Source: DASZQY01 sp035548515 (GTDB lineage: Bacteria > Pseudomonadota > Alphaproteobacteria > Rhizobiales > Kaistiaceae). Taken from it: a stretch of DNA of 64,000 nucleotides. The stretch is taken from the NCBI GenBank assembly GCA_035548515.1, contig DASZSW010000001.1, positions 1 through 64,000 on the forward strand, read 5' to 3'. Made by a program: the position numbers and the translations under genes. Shown in pieces: positions 45,765 to 57,073 of this stretch (position 1 is its first letter; each line of letters begins with the position of its first letter). The notes below the pieces were generated by a model, which searched no databases, was not told the origin of the DNA, and saw only the letters and a program-made list of their open reading frames with translations.

Positions 45765-46574
45765 CTACTCCGCCGGCACAGCGACTGGCGCCAGCAGGCG
45801 GCGGGTCGCTTCGGCAACATCGGCTTCGCGCATCAGGCTTTCGCCGACGAGATATGCTCCGACGCCGGCCCGCTTCAGCCGCGCAACGTCCTCGGACGTG
45901 AAGATGCCGCTCTCGCCGACCAGCACGCGATCCTTTGGCACCAGCGGCGCCAGAGTCTCGCTGACGCCGAGCGAGGTGACGAAGGTGCGGAGGTCGCGGT
46001 TGTTGATGCCGACGAGGAGCGACTTCAGTTTCAGCGCGCGCTCAAGCTCGGCGCCGTCGTGGACTTCCAGGAGGACGTCCATTCCATGGCCGAGGGCGGC
46101 GTCTTCCAGCGCATGCGCCTCGGCATCCGTGACGCCAGCCATGATGATCAGGATGCAGTCGGCGCCCCACGCCCGTGCCTCGTCAACCTGATAGGGCTCG
46201 TACAGGAAATCTTTGCGCAACACCGGCAGATCGACGGCCGCACGCGCGGCGACCATGTATTCGGGCGCGCCCTGGAAGAAAGGACCGTCGGTCAGAACCG
46301 ACAGGCAGGCCGCGCCGCCGGCCTGGTAGGCCCGCGCCAGAGACGGCGGATCGAAGTCAGCGCGGATCACGCCCCGCGACGGGCTCGCCTTCTTAACCTC
46401 GGCAATCAGCGCTGGCTGGCCCGCCGCGATCTTCTTCTCCAGCGCGTGCAGAAAGCCGCGGGGCGGCGGTGCGTCCTTGGCGCGCGCGGCGATCTCAGCC
46501 GGCGACACCTTTGCCTTCGCGGCAGCGATCTCCGCCCGCTTGGACATTTCGATCTTCTTGAGGATGTCAGCCAT
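45765..46574 (-). CDS. trpC: Indole-3-glycerol phosphate synthase
   Basis: Closes the indole ring in tryptophan synthesis. This is a single-domain TrpC of 269 residues with ALIAEVKKASPSRGVIR, VLTDGPFFQGAPEY, LRKDFLYEPYQVDEARAWGA, LVGINNRDLRTF and VGESGIF, which supply the active-site Lys and Glu. ATG 46574 overlaps the trpD stop by eight bases. Confidence 0.97.
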   Translation of the reverse strand: MADILKKIEMSKRAEIAAAKAKVSPAEIAARAKDAPPPRGFLHALEKKIAAGQPALIAEVKKASPSRGVIRADFDPPSLARAYQAGGAACLSVLTDGPFFQGAPEYMVAARAAVDLPVLRKDFLYEPYQVDEARAWGADCILIIMAGVTDAEAHALEDAALGHGMDVLLEVHDGAELERALKLKSLLVGINNRDLRTFVTSLGVSETLAPLVPKDRVLVGESGIFTSEDVARLKRAGVGAYLVGESLMREADVAEATRRLLAPVAVPAE

Positions 46575-47580
46575 TAGACACCCTCACCAGGCGATCGACC
46601 CGCTCGTCCGCCTTGCCCGCATCGATTACGGAAGCGGCGAGTTCGGCGCCCTCCGCCAGATTGCGGGCGAGCCCCGCGACGACCAGCGCGGCACCGGCGT
46701 TGAGCAGCACCGTGTCGCGGTAGGCGTTGCGCTCGCCACCCAATACGGCGCGGAGCGCCTCGGCATTGTGTGCGGCGTCACCGCCCTTGATCTCGGCGAG
46801 GTCGCGCGGGCGAAGACCAGCGTCGTCCGGGCGAATGGTGAAAGTGCGGACGCGGCCGTCTTCGATCGCCGCGACCTTGCTTTCGCCGGCCGGCGATATC
46901 TCGTCGAGGCCACCGGAGCCGTGCACGACCCAGGCTCGCTCGGCGCCGAGGCCCATCAGCACATTCGCCAACGGCTCGACCCAATCGGGCGAGAAGACGC
47001 CCAGCAGGTAGCGCTTGACGCTTGCGGGATTGGACAGCGGGCCGATCAGGTTGAACAGCGTGCGGAACCCGAGCTCGGCACGTGCCGGGCCGACGTGCTT
47101 CATGGCGGCGTGATGGGCGGGCGCGAACATGAAGCCGATGCCGGCGTCGCGGATGCACTGGGCGATCAGTTCCGGCGCGATGTCGATTTTTACGCCGAGG
47201 GCAGTGAGGGTATCGGCCGCGCCCGACTTGGACGAAAGGTTGCGGTTGCCGTGTTTGGCGACCGGCACGTCGGCGCCCGCGACCACGAAGGCGGAAGCGG
47301 TGGAGATGTTGTAGCTGCCGGAGCCATCGCCGCCGGTGCCGACGACATCCATGGCATTCGCCGGCGCTGCTACCTTCGTCATCTTGTCGCGCATGGTGGA
47401 GACGGCGCCGCTGATCTCGTCGATCGTTTCGCCGCGCAGGCGCAGCCCCATCAGGAACGCGCCGATCTGCGCGGCCGTCGCTTCGCCCGACATGATGATG
47501 CCGAAGGCTTCGCGTGCCTCGTCCTGGGTCAGCTTGCCGCCGGCGGCGACCTTGCCGATGTGCGCCTTAAGGTCGGCCAT
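46567..47580 (-). CDS. trpD: Anthranilate phosphoribosyltransferase
   Basis: Transfers phosphoribose to anthranilate. The 337 residues have the PRPP site VVGTGGDGSGSYNIST, the KHGNRNLSSKSGAAD motif, FAPAHHAAMKHVGPAR and FRTLFNLIGPLSNPA. It starts one base after trpG and overlaps trpC, so the trp genes are tightly coupled. Confidence 0.97.
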   Translation of the reverse strand: MADLKAHIGKVAAGGKLTQDEAREAFGIIMSGEATAAQIGAFLMGLRLRGETIDEISGAVSTMRDKMTKVAAPANAMDVVGTGGDGSGSYNISTASAFVVAGADVPVAKHGNRNLSSKSGAADTLTALGVKIDIAPELIAQCIRDAGIGFMFAPAHHAAMKHVGPARAELGFRTLFNLIGPLSNPASVKRYLLGVFSPDWVEPLANVLMGLGAERAWVVHGSGGLDEISPAGESKVAAIEDGRVRTFTIRPDDAGLRPRDLAEIKGGDAAHNAEALRAVLGGERNAYRDTVLLNAGAALVVAGLARNLAEGAELAASVIDAGKADERVDRLVRVSNG

Positions 47581-47581
47581 G

Positions 47582-48193
47582 TCAGGCGACCTCGCGGACG
47601 GGCCGGTGCTTCCTGTTCCAGTCGGCGGCGATGTCGAGGAAATTTTTCAGGATCAGGTGGCCATGCTCCGAGGCGATCGACTCGGGATGGAACTGCACGC
47701 CGTGCACCGGGTAGGTCCGGTGCATGGCGCCCATCACGACCCCGTCGTTCGCGGTCGCGGTCACTTCCAGCACCGGCGGCATCGTCTCCGGCGCGACCTG
47801 GAGGGAATGGTAACGCGTGGCGTTGAAGGTACCGTTGATGCCGTGGAAGACGCCGCGCCCGGTATGCGTGATCTCGCTGAGCTTGCCGTGCATCAGCGAC
47901 GGCGCGCGCGTAACCTTGCCGCCATAGACCTGCCCCATCGCCTGGTAGCCGAGGCACACGCCGAACACGGGGATGTTTGCGCCGACGTCGTCGATCAGCT
48001 CGAGGCAGATGCCCGCCTCGTTGGGCGTGCATGGGCCGGGCGAGATGACGATGGCATCGGGGTCCATCGCCTTGACCTCGTCGACGGAAATCTTGTCGTT
48101 CCGCCGCACAGTCACCTTCGCCCCAAGCTCGCCGAGATAATGCACGAGGTTGTAGGTGAAGCTGTCGTAGTTATCGATGACCAGGACGTTCAT
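47582..48193 (-). CDS. trpG: Anthranilate synthase glutamine amidotransferase component
   Basis: Supplies ammonia to TrpE. The 203 residues begin MNVLVIDNYDSFTYNLVHYL; the nucleophile cysteine is in PVFGVCLGYQAMGQ, and the His/Glu pair is in VHGVQFHPESIAS. ATG 48193 is preferred because the family starts there, although the frame is open a little upstream. Unlike Rhizobium, which has a fused TrpEG, this organism keeps TrpE and TrpG separate. Confidence 0.96.
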   Translation of the reverse strand: MNVLVIDNYDSFTYNLVHYLGELGAKVTVRRNDKISVDEVKAMDPDAIVISPGPCTPNEAGICLELIDDVGANIPVFGVCLGYQAMGQVYGGKVTRAPSLMHGKLSEITHTGRGVFHGINGTFNATRYHSLQVAPETMPPVLEVTATANDGVVMGAMHRTYPVHGVQFHPESIASEHGHLILKNFLDIAADWNRKHRPVREVA

Positions 48194-48200
48194 CGGTCTA

Positions 48201-49715
48201 CTACTGCCCCCGTCCGACGCCGGAGGCAAATCGGACCGCTTCCTCGGCGGCCCGGAATAGCGCGCGGGCCTTGGCGACGCATTCGTTGTGCTCGTTTTCC
48301 GGCACGGAATCCGCGACCACGCCGGCGCCGGACTGCACGTACATCTTGCCGTCCTTCACGATCGATGTGCGCAGCACAATGCAGGTGTCCATATCGCCGT
48401 CGGCAGTGAAGTAGCCGACGCAGCCGGCGTAAATCCCGCGCTTGTCGACCTCGAGTTCATCGATGATCTGCATTGCACGAACCTTCGGCGCTCCGGAGAC
48501 TGTGCCGGCCGGAAAGCCGGCGACCAGCGCGTCCAGCGCATCGTGCTCTTTGGCGAGCTTGCCGATCACGTTCGACACGATATGCATGACGTGGCTGTAG
48601 TACTCGATGAAGAACTGGTCGGTGACCTTCACCGTGCCGATCTCGGCGACGCGACCGACGTCGTTGCGGCCGAGGTCGAGCAGCATCAGGTGCTCGGCGC
48701 GTTCCTTGGGGTCGGCGAGCAGTTCGGCAGTCAGCGCCTTGTCGGCTTCGGGCGTTTCGCCACGCGGGCGGGTGCCGGCGATCGGACGGATAGTGACCTC
48801 GCCTTCCCGGACGCGAACAAGAATCTCGGGACTTGAGCCGGCCAGCGCGAACTCGCCGAAGTCGAGGAAATAAAGGAACGGCGACGGGTTAGTGCGGCGG
48901 AGCGCCCGGTAGAGCGCGAACGGAGGCAGGTCGAACGGCGCCTCGAAGCGCTGCGACAGCACCACTTGGAAGATGTCGCCGGCGGCGATGTATTCCTTCG
49001 CCCGTCGCACCATCGCAAGGTATTGGTCGCGCGGCGTATTGGAGGCTACCGCTACATTGACATCGACAGGACCGATGTCAGCGGATTTGTCGAGCGGTGT
49101 GTCGAGGGTATCGACCACCTCCATCAGACGATCCACAGCGCGCGCGTGCGCCTGGTCGGCTTTGATCCCCTTGGCGGGCCGAACGGCCGAGACGATCGTC
49201 ACCTCGTCCTTCACTGCATCGAAAATTACGATGGTGGTGGGGCGGAACAGGATCGCGTCTGGCAGGCCGAGCGGATCGGGATTGGGCGCGCCGAGGTCCT
49301 CCATCTGGCGGACCATGTCGTAGCCGAGGTAGCCGAACACGCCGGCGGCCATCGGCGGAAGTGCGGCCGGCAGGCGGATGCGGGATTCGCCGATGACGCG
49401 GCGGATGGCATCGAGCGCCGGCTCGGCCATCGGCTGGTAGGTTTCGCGCGATGTCTTCGGGTCGGTGTTGATCTCGGCTTTGTCGCCGAAGGCGCGGAAA
49501 ATCATGTCGGGCTCGATGCCGATGATCGAGTAGCGGCCGCGCACGGCGCCGCCTTCGACCGACTCCAGCAGGAAACAGTCCTTGCGACCGGCGGACAGCT
49601 TGAGCATCGCCGACACCGGCGTCTCGAGATCGGCGACCAGCCGTGTCCAGACGACCTGAGCCTCACCGCTGTCGTAGCGCGACGCGAACTCGGGGAGGGC
49701 GGGTTCGATCAGCAT
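48201..49715 (-). CDS. trpE: Anthranilate synthase component I
   Basis: Forms anthranilate from chorismate with ammonia from TrpG. The 504 residues show PLGLPDAILFRPTTIVIFD, GDIFQVVLSQRFE, SPEILVRVREGEVTIRPIAGTRPRG, DLGRNDVGRVAEIG and FPAGTVSGAPKVRAM. The feedback-site region near residue 45 (LLESVEGG) is present, so tryptophan inhibition is likely. The gene lies 23 bases after ppiD; there is no leader peptide or attenuator in that space. Confidence 0.97.
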   Translation of the reverse strand: MLIEPALPEFASRYDSGEAQVVWTRLVADLETPVSAMLKLSAGRKDCFLLESVEGGAVRGRYSIIGIEPDMIFRAFGDKAEINTDPKTSRETYQPMAEPALDAIRRVIGESRIRLPAALPPMAAGVFGYLGYDMVRQMEDLGAPNPDPLGLPDAILFRPTTIVIFDAVKDEVTIVSAVRPAKGIKADQAHARAVDRLMEVVDTLDTPLDKSADIGPVDVNVAVASNTPRDQYLAMVRRAKEYIAAGDIFQVVLSQRFEAPFDLPPFALYRALRRTNPSPFLYFLDFGEFALAGSSPEILVRVREGEVTIRPIAGTRPRGETPEADKALTAELLADPKERAEHLMLLDLGRNDVGRVAEIGTVKVTDQFFIEYYSHVMHIVSNVIGKLAKEHDALDALVAGFPAGTVSGAPKVRAMQIIDELEVDKRGIYAGCVGYFTADGDMDTCIVLRTSIVKDGKMYVQSGAGVVADSVPENEHNECVAKARALFRAAEEAVRFASGVGRGQ

Positions 49716-49738
49716 GGCTGTGGCCGCCCGCGCCCGTC

Positions 49739-51634
49739 CTACTCGTTCGCCGTTGGGGCGCCCAGCACCGTTTGCAGCGCAGCCTGGTTGAAGGTCACCT
49801 TGGTCTGCGTCTGGAGCTGGCCGGTGTAGAGCGACAGGAACGCGTTGACGAACTGGCCGTCGAGCGTCTGCTTGCTGTTCGCAAGATCAGCGGCAGCAGG
49901 ATCGAAGGGCGGCACGGTGATGTTGTCGACGCGCAGCACCAGGCGGGTCAGCGGTTGCACACCTTCCGCCATCGCGGCGCTGCCCTGCGGCCCGCCAAAG
50001 GCGGCGGCGATCGCTGCTTCGGACAGCTCAGGCGTCGCCTTGGAGGCGCGTGTGAGCTTCGGCGCAGTTTTCACGATGGCGCCGAGATCGGTGGCGATCT
50101 TCTGGATATCTTCCTTGTTATCGAGACGCTGCTTGGCAGCGACGGCAGTATCGTCGAGCTTCTGTTCGCGCTGTGCATCCTTCCACGCGGCGACGACCTT
50201 GTCGTGCACCTCGGCAAGTGTGCGGTCGTGCGGCGGGGTGGTGCCGGTCACTTCGTACCAGACGAAGCTGCCGCCATCGGACTGGATCGGATCGTTTTCG
50301 TCACCGACGCCGGCCTGGAAGACGGCCGTGTCGAGCCCCGTCGGCAGCTTGACCGGGTTGCCCGCGGCGTCGTTGCCCGTCTCGTCAACGGCAGGAACGG
50401 TGACGACCTTCAGGCTGTACTTGGCGGCGATCGTGGCCAGCGGGTCGCCACCGGCACGCGCGTCCTCGATGGCGTCATGGGTGGCGCTCACTTCGGCATT
50501 CGCGCGCTGCGCAGCGATCTCTTTCTTGACGGTGTCCTTGGCGTCATCGAACGACGTGGTCTTCGCCGGATTAATTTCGGTGACGCGCAGGATGGCGGGT
50601 CCGAACTGGCCATCGACGACCGGCGTCGGGACGTTCAGCGTCGCGGCGAAGGCCGCCTCGGCAATCTTCGGATCGAGCACCTTATCCTTGGTCACCAGAC
50701 CAAGATCCACGTCTGTCGGCTTGAGATTGCGCTCGGTCATCAGCGCATCGAACGTCTTGCCGCCGGTGAGCGCAGCTGCGGCCGCGTCGGCTTCGGCGCG
50801 GTCCTTGAAGACGATCTGCTCGATCTTGCGGTTTTCCGGCGTGGAGAAGCGTGCCGTTTGAGTGTCGTATGCCTTCTTGGCGTCGTCATCGGTCACCGAG
50901 GCGACGTCGGTCACGTCGGCGGCGGTGAGTGCGAAGTAGCTCACTGCCCTTAGCTCGGGCGCTTTCCACTGATCCTTGTGGGCGGTGAAATAGGTGTTGA
51001 GCTCCGTCTCGGTCGGATCCGGAATGTCGCTGGCGAGCGGCGCCGACAGCAGGATGTAGCTGATGTCGCGCTCTTCGCTCTGATAGTCGTGTACCGCGCG
51101 TAGGTAGGTCGCCGGCGAGGTGATCGCGCCCGCGAACGCCTGCTGCAGCTGCAGGCGCACAAGCGCGCGGCGCTGCGCCATGACGAAATCGTCTTCCGAG
51201 TAGCCGACCTGCTGCACGAGCTGCTGAAGGACACGACGGTCGAAGGTGCCGTTGGTGCCGGCGAACTGTGGGTTGGACGCGATGATCTTGGTCAGCTCCT
51301 GATTGGAGATGCCGAGGTTCATGCGCGCCGCGGTGTTGTCGAGCGTCGCATCGCGGACGAGCTTGCTCATCACGTCGTTCTGGACGCCGACTTGTCGCGC
51401 CTCATCCGGGGTCAGCGCGCGGCCGACCTGCTGGCTGAGCTGTCGTGTTGCTGCGTCGAAGTCGCGCTGGAAATCGGCCGCGGTGATCGCCACGGAGCCG
51501 ACCATGGCAACGTCGCTGGAGCGGAAGCCATTGAAGACGTCATTGACGCCCCAGGCCGCGAAGCTCAGCACCAGGAGACCCATCAGAAGCTGGGCGACCC
51601 AGCCTGTGGCGTATCCGCGGAGCGAATTCAGCAT
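49739..51634 (-). CDS. ppiD: Periplasmic peptidyl-prolyl isomerase PpiD / SurA N-domain protein
   Basis: A membrane-anchored chaperone for outer-membrane and secreted proteins. The 631 residues start with one helix (about 13-33, QLLMGLLVLSFAAWGVNDVF). A SurA_N-like helical domain follows, including LVRDATLDNTAARMNLGISN and ELTKIIASNPQFAG. The parvulin-type domain (about 245-370) is less conserved, and a further helical region reaches the C-terminus. Alphaproteobacteria often place it directly before trpE. ATG 51634 is the start; the 124 bases upstream to the next gene hold its promoter. Confidence 0.92.
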   Translation of the reverse strand: MLNSLRGYATGWVAQLLMGLLVLSFAAWGVNDVFNGFRSSDVAMVGSVAITAADFQRDFDAATRQLSQQVGRALTPDEARQVGVQNDVMSKLVRDATLDNTAARMNLGISNQELTKIIASNPQFAGTNGTFDRRVLQQLVQQVGYSEDDFVMAQRRALVRLQLQQAFAGAITSPATYLRAVHDYQSEERDISYILLSAPLASDIPDPTETELNTYFTAHKDQWKAPELRAVSYFALTAADVTDVASVTDDDAKKAYDTQTARFSTPENRKIEQIVFKDRAEADAAAAALTGGKTFDALMTERNLKPTDVDLGLVTKDKVLDPKIAEAAFAATLNVPTPVVDGQFGPAILRVTEINPAKTTSFDDAKDTVKKEIAAQRANAEVSATHDAIEDARAGGDPLATIAAKYSLKVVTVPAVDETGNDAAGNPVKLPTGLDTAVFQAGVGDENDPIQSDGGSFVWYEVTGTTPPHDRTLAEVHDKVVAAWKDAQREQKLDDTAVAAKQRLDNKEDIQKIATDLGAIVKTAPKLTRASKATPELSEAAIAAAFGGPQGSAAMAEGVQPLTRLVLRVDNITVPPFDPAAADLANSKQTLDGQFVNAFLSLYTGQLQTQTKVTFNQAALQTVLGAPTANE

Positions 51635-51758
51635 GCGTCGGAATCCTTGTAGGCCGCGCTAGGGCAGCGGCGGCCGGTTTTTCGGGCGCGGATAATAGGG
51701 AGGGGCCTATCACGCCGCAAGCCGCGAGAACATTGATTTTTCGAGAGGATTTCCCGCC

Positions 51759-52880
51759 TCAGGCGGCGGAAGAACGGGCCGGCGGCTTGGCCCATTTCTC
51801 GATCAGGAACACCGATCGCTGGTATTGCGGCACGTGGTGCATGTGCGCGCCGAGCGCGGCGGCCGCGCGCCAGGGCCAGCGCGGATCCGCGAGGATAGCG
51901 CGGGCGAGGGCGACCAGGTCAGCCTTGCCGTCGTGCAGGATCTGTTCGGCGACATGCGGATCGTCGATGAGGCCGACAGCCCGGGTCGGAATGCCGGCGT
52001 CGCGGCGGATACGTTCGGCAAGGTGCACCTGGTACGAGGGGCCGGTCGGCACCTTCTGGCCGGGATCGACGCCGCCGGACGAGCAGCACACGTAGACGAT
52101 ACCCGCCTGCTTCAGGGCGCGTGCAACCACGACCGCTTCGTCGGGATTGAAGCCGCCGTCCACCCAATCCGTCACCGACATGCGCGCACCAACGGGGAAG
52201 CCCGCCGGTACCGCCGCCTTTACGGCTGCAGCGATGGCGAGCGCCAAGCGCATGCGGTTTTCCAGCGGGCCGCCCCACTGGTCGGTGCGTTTGTTGGCGA
52301 GCGGCGAGAGGAACTGGTGGACGAGATAGCCGTGCGCCAGATGCAGCTCGACGAAATCGAAACCGGCGCGAACAGCGCGCCTGGCGGCGGTCGCGAACGC
52401 GGCAATGGTGTGCTCGATGCCGGCGTCATCCAGCGCCTGCGGTACATGCCAGTCGTGCGCGTAGGGCGCCGCGGACGGCCCTACCGTCTGCCACGGGTCC
52501 TCGTGGTGCACCAAAGGACCGCCGCCCTGCCAGGGCCGGTTGGTCGATGCCTTGCGGCCGGCGTGCGCGAGCTGAATGCCGAAGCGGGTGCCGGGCTGGG
52601 CGACGCGGCGCGCTGCGGCGAGGGTGCGATGCGCGGCGGCTTCGTTGTCGTCGGAATAAAGCCCGAGGCAACCGTGGGTGATGCGACCCTGGCGGGTGAC
52701 TGCGGTCGCCTCGATGGTGACCATGCCGGCGCCCGACATGGCGAGAGACATCCAGTGCTGGAGGTGCCAGTCGGTCGCGGAGCCGTCGTCGGCCGAGTAT
52801 TGGCACATGGGCGCGACGGCAATGCGGTTCGGCAGATCGAGGCCGCCGAGGGCGATCGGGGCGAACAACTGTGCGGTCAT
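51759..52880 (-). CDS. Old yellow enzyme family NADH:flavin oxidoreductase
   Basis: An FMN ene-reductase of the YqjM/NamA type (373 residues). FAPIALGGLDLPNRIAVAPM opens the barrel with the Cys in MCQYSADDG that YqjM-type enzymes use for redox tuning. FGIQLAHAGRKAS, FVELHLAHGYLVHQFLSP and GGPLENRMR follow with the substrate His-His motif LAHGYL. It reduces activated C=C bonds; the natural substrate is not evident. The start MTAQLFAP at 52880 fits the family. Confidence 0.92.
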   Translation of the reverse strand: MTAQLFAPIALGGLDLPNRIAVAPMCQYSADDGSATDWHLQHWMSLAMSGAGMVTIEATAVTRQGRITHGCLGLYSDDNEAAAHRTLAAARRVAQPGTRFGIQLAHAGRKASTNRPWQGGGPLVHHEDPWQTVGPSAAPYAHDWHVPQALDDAGIEHTIAAFATAARRAVRAGFDFVELHLAHGYLVHQFLSPLANKRTDQWGGPLENRMRLALAIAAAVKAAVPAGFPVGARMSVTDWVDGGFNPDEAVVVARALKQAGIVYVCCSSGGVDPGQKVPTGPSYQVHLAERIRRDAGIPTRAVGLIDDPHVAEQILHDGKADLVALARAILADPRWPWRAAAALGAHMHHVPQYQRSVFLIEKWAKPPARSSAA

Positions 52881-52926
52881 GCGGAATCCAGAGCGGGAGG
52901 CAGCAAGTGTCGCTGAAACTAGGCGG

Positions 52927-53400
52927 CTATTCGCCGCCGTCAATTTCCGGCATCGGCCAGGCCAGCTTCTGCACACCCCGCACTTCGGTAGCAGCGAGGT
53001 ATTCCGCGACCTTGCGACCCTCGAAGCTCACGTCGGCGGCTATTTCGGCGAGCGGCACCAGGACGAATGCGCGGGTATCAAGCGGCGCCGCGAGGACATC
53101 GATATCGATGGGCCGCGGGCCGGAGGGGACCTCCTTGCTGCGGTCGCGCCCGAGGGAGGTCTCTATCGAGCGGCAGGATGCGCCGAGCTCGACCTTGCTG
53201 AGCCTGGTTTCGACGCCGATCGCGGCGTTCAGGTACCACGGCTGATCTTTCACCGGGCCAACCGGGACAGTGCGGTAATAGGCCGAACGCACGCGCAGCA
53301 CCGTGTCGGGAAGATGGGCGATGCGAACGACCGCCTCGTCGATCAGCGCTTTGCGGTCGCCGACGTTGCTGCCGAGACTGAGGAAGACGGCGGTGGTCAC
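52927..53400 (-). CDS. folK: 2-amino-4-hydroxy-6-hydroxymethyldihydropteridine diphosphokinase
   Basis: Transfers pyrophosphate from ATP to the pterin in folate synthesis. The 157 residues contain VFLSLGSNVGDRKA, QPWYLNAAIGVET, and GPRPIDIDVL with the metal aspartates, then LVPLAEIA. GTG 53400 overlaps the end of folB. The downstream gene is the ene-reductase. Confidence 0.95.
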   Translation of the reverse strand: MTTAVFLSLGSNVGDRKALIDEAVVRIAHLPDTVLRVRSAYYRTVPVGPVKDQPWYLNAAIGVETRLSKVELGASCRSIETSLGRDRSKEVPSGPRPIDIDVLAAPLDTRAFVLVPLAEIAADVSFEGRKVAEYLAATEVRGVQKLAWPMPEIDGGE

Positions 53401-53762
53401 CGGCGGCGCTCGACCGTGACGGCGAGGTCGTCGATGATGGCGGCGATCGGCGCGGAGGGTTTGTGCACGGTGACGCGCACGGAGACGATCTTGTCGAAGC
53501 GGGCAATCAGTTCGTCGGCAACCGCTCCGGCGGCCGCCTCGATCAGGTTCAGCGACTTGGCGTTGAACGCGGAGACGGCGGCCTTCACCACCTGGCCGTA
53601 GTGGAGCGTGTCCTCGAGGCGATCGGTGCGCTGGGCATCGCCGATGTCGGCGACGATGGCGAGATCGAGCGCAAATTTCTGGCCGAGCGAGCGCTCCGCC
53701 TCCAGCGCGCCGTGGCGCCCGTGGAGTGCGATGCCCGTGATGCTGATGTCCGCCAGCGCCAT
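53397..53762 (-). CDS. folB: Dihydroneopterin aldolase
   Basis: Cleaves dihydroneopterin in folate synthesis. The 121 residues match the family: ISITGIALHGRHGALEAE with the catalytic region, DTLHYGQVVKAAV, NLIEAAAGAVADELI and VRVTVHKPSAPI. It starts at ATG 53762 and its stop overlaps folK by four bases. No folP is visible on either side. Confidence 0.94.
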   Translation of the reverse strand: MALADISITGIALHGRHGALEAERSLGQKFALDLAIVADIGDAQRTDRLEDTLHYGQVVKAAVSAFNAKSLNLIEAAAGAVADELIARFDKIVSVRVTVHKPSAPIAAIIDDLAVTVERRR

Positions 53763-53916
53763 TCGCGCGCTCCCTCTATCAACGCGAAGATAGCGGCGAA
53801 CGGCGTTTTCGTCAGTGGGGCTTGTGGCGCACGTCACTCGACCCGCACCGGCGGCGCTTTCCCTTTCCGCGGCTTTCCGCTACCGCTGCGCGCGTTTCGG
53901 CAACACGGGGGTAACC

Positions 53917-54663
53917 ATGTCCGGCCTGAAGCCGCTCGCCGCGGGCAACTGGAAGATGAATGGCGACAAGGCCAGCCTCGCGGAACTCAGGGCGGTCGTC
54001 GCTGGTTCCGCCGGCAGCGCCGCCGATGTCGCGATCTGTCCGCCGGCGACCCTGATCTCGGCGGCCGCGGGCGTCGTGGCCGGATCGAGGGTGCAGATCG
54101 GCGGGCAGGACTGCCACAAGGACAAATCGGGCGCGCATACCGGCGATACCTCGGCCGAGATGCTGGCGGATGCCGGCGCGACGTTGGTGATCGTCGGCCA
54201 CTCCGAACGGCGGACGGATCACAAGGAAACCGATGCGGACGTGCGGGCCAAGGCTGAGGCGGCCTGGCGGGCCGGACTGAGGCCAATCCTGTGCATCGGC
54301 GAAACGGAGGCTGAGCGGCGCGGCGGGCAGACCAATGCGGTGCTGGAGCGCCAGCTTGCGGGGTCGGTGCCGGATGGCGCGACGGCGGCCAATCTGGTGG
54401 TGGCGTACGAGCCGGTCTGGGCCATCGGGACCGGGCTGACGCCGTCGCTGGATGACATCCGCGATGCCCACACCCATATACGCTCGCGGTTGAAGGCCCG
54501 CTTTGGGGCCGAGGCCGACGGGATGCGCATTCTCTACGGTGGGTCGGTGAAACCCTCCAACGCCGTCGAGATCATGGCGCTCCCGGGCGTCAACGGCGCG
54601 CTGGTAGGTGGCGCAAGCCTCAAAGCCGTTGATTTTCTTGCGATTATTGCCGCTTGCGGCTAA
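53917..54663 (+). CDS. tpiA: Triosephosphate isomerase
   Basis: Interconverts dihydroxyacetone phosphate and glyceraldehyde 3-phosphate. The 248 residues have AAGNWKMNG (Asn11, Lys13), VIVGHSERR (His95), VVAYEPVWAIGTG (catalytic Glu165) and ILYGGSVKPSNA. ATG 53917 is preceded by a 154-base divergent region shared with folB. A longer in-frame extension upstream is not supported. Confidence 0.97.
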   Translation: MSGLKPLAAGNWKMNGDKASLAELRAVVAGSAGSAADVAICPPATLISAAAGVVAGSRVQIGGQDCHKDKSGAHTGDTSAEMLADAGATLVIVGHSERRTDHKETDADVRAKAEAAWRAGLRPILCIGETEAERRGGQTNAVLERQLAGSVPDGATAANLVVAYEPVWAIGTGLTPSLDDIRDAHTHIRSRLKARFGAEADGMRILYGGSVKPSNAVEIMALPGVNGALVGGASLKAVDFLAIIAACG

Positions 54664-54750
54664 TCGGCGGGGGCGTTTTCCGGGTCTGGCAGGACCCCAA
54701 CTGATCGTGTACAAGGCGCGCGGCCTGAAGGACCGGACGGCAAGAATCCA

Positions 54751-55278
54751 ATGGATGCAATCGGAAACGTCATCATCGTCATTCATCTGATGGTGGTGGT
54801 GGCCCTCATCGCTGTTGTGCTGCTGCAGCGCTCGGAAGGCGGCGCGCTGGGCATCGGCGGCTCCAACGCGTTCCTGTCCTCGCGCGGTCAGGGCAACGTG
54901 CTCACCCGCGCCACCGGCATCCTGGCGGCTGTCTTTTTCGCGACGTCCATCGCGATGACGGTCATCTCGCGGATGACGGCTCCGCCATCCTCGATCCTCG
55001 ACACGGTTCCGGCAGCCGCGCCTGCCGCTCCCGCGGCCTCCGGCACCACGACCGCCCCGGCGACGGGCGGGGCTGGCGGCATCAAGGGCCAGCTCGATCG
55101 CTACCTCAACGGCGCGAGCACGTCGACCGGCAATCCGGTGACTGACGGCACTACGCCGCCGCCAGCGGCCGGCTCCACGGCTCCGGCTGATACCGGTGCC
55201 GGAAGCGACAGCACGACTACGCCGCCGGCGGACAGCGGCACGACGCAGCCCGCGCCGCAGGCGCCGACCTCGCAGTAG
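54751..55278 (+). CDS. secG: Preprotein translocase subunit SecG
   Basis: A small partner of the SecYEG channel with two helices (about 4-26 and 52-74, flanking GGSNAFLSSRGQGNVLTR). At 175 residues it is longer than the 110 of E. coli SecG because of a Pro/Ala/Thr/Ser-rich C-terminal tail of about 90 residues, common in rhizobia. It lies between tpiA and pyrG, the standard position. Confidence 0.95.
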   Translation: MDAIGNVIIVIHLMVVVALIAVVLLQRSEGGALGIGGSNAFLSSRGQGNVLTRATGILAAVFFATSIAMTVISRMTAPPSSILDTVPAAAPAAPAASGTTTAPATGGAGGIKGQLDRYLNGASTSTGNPVTDGTTPPPAAGSTAPADTGAGSDSTTTPPADSGTTQPAPQAPTSQ

Positions 55279-55405
55279 AGCTCAGGTACGCCATGACCAG
55301 CCACCCGGCCTCCCAACAAGATCGCCGGGGGCGCAGCACTTTTGATTTGGGTTTGCGCATTTTGGCCACAGCGAATCAATCGGTCAGGGGATAGGGTCAA
55401 GGTCC

Positions 55406-57034
<1,629 letters not shown>

Positions 57035-57073
57035 CGGGTGGCACTTCGAGCACATCGCGGCTAAAAGGCCGCC

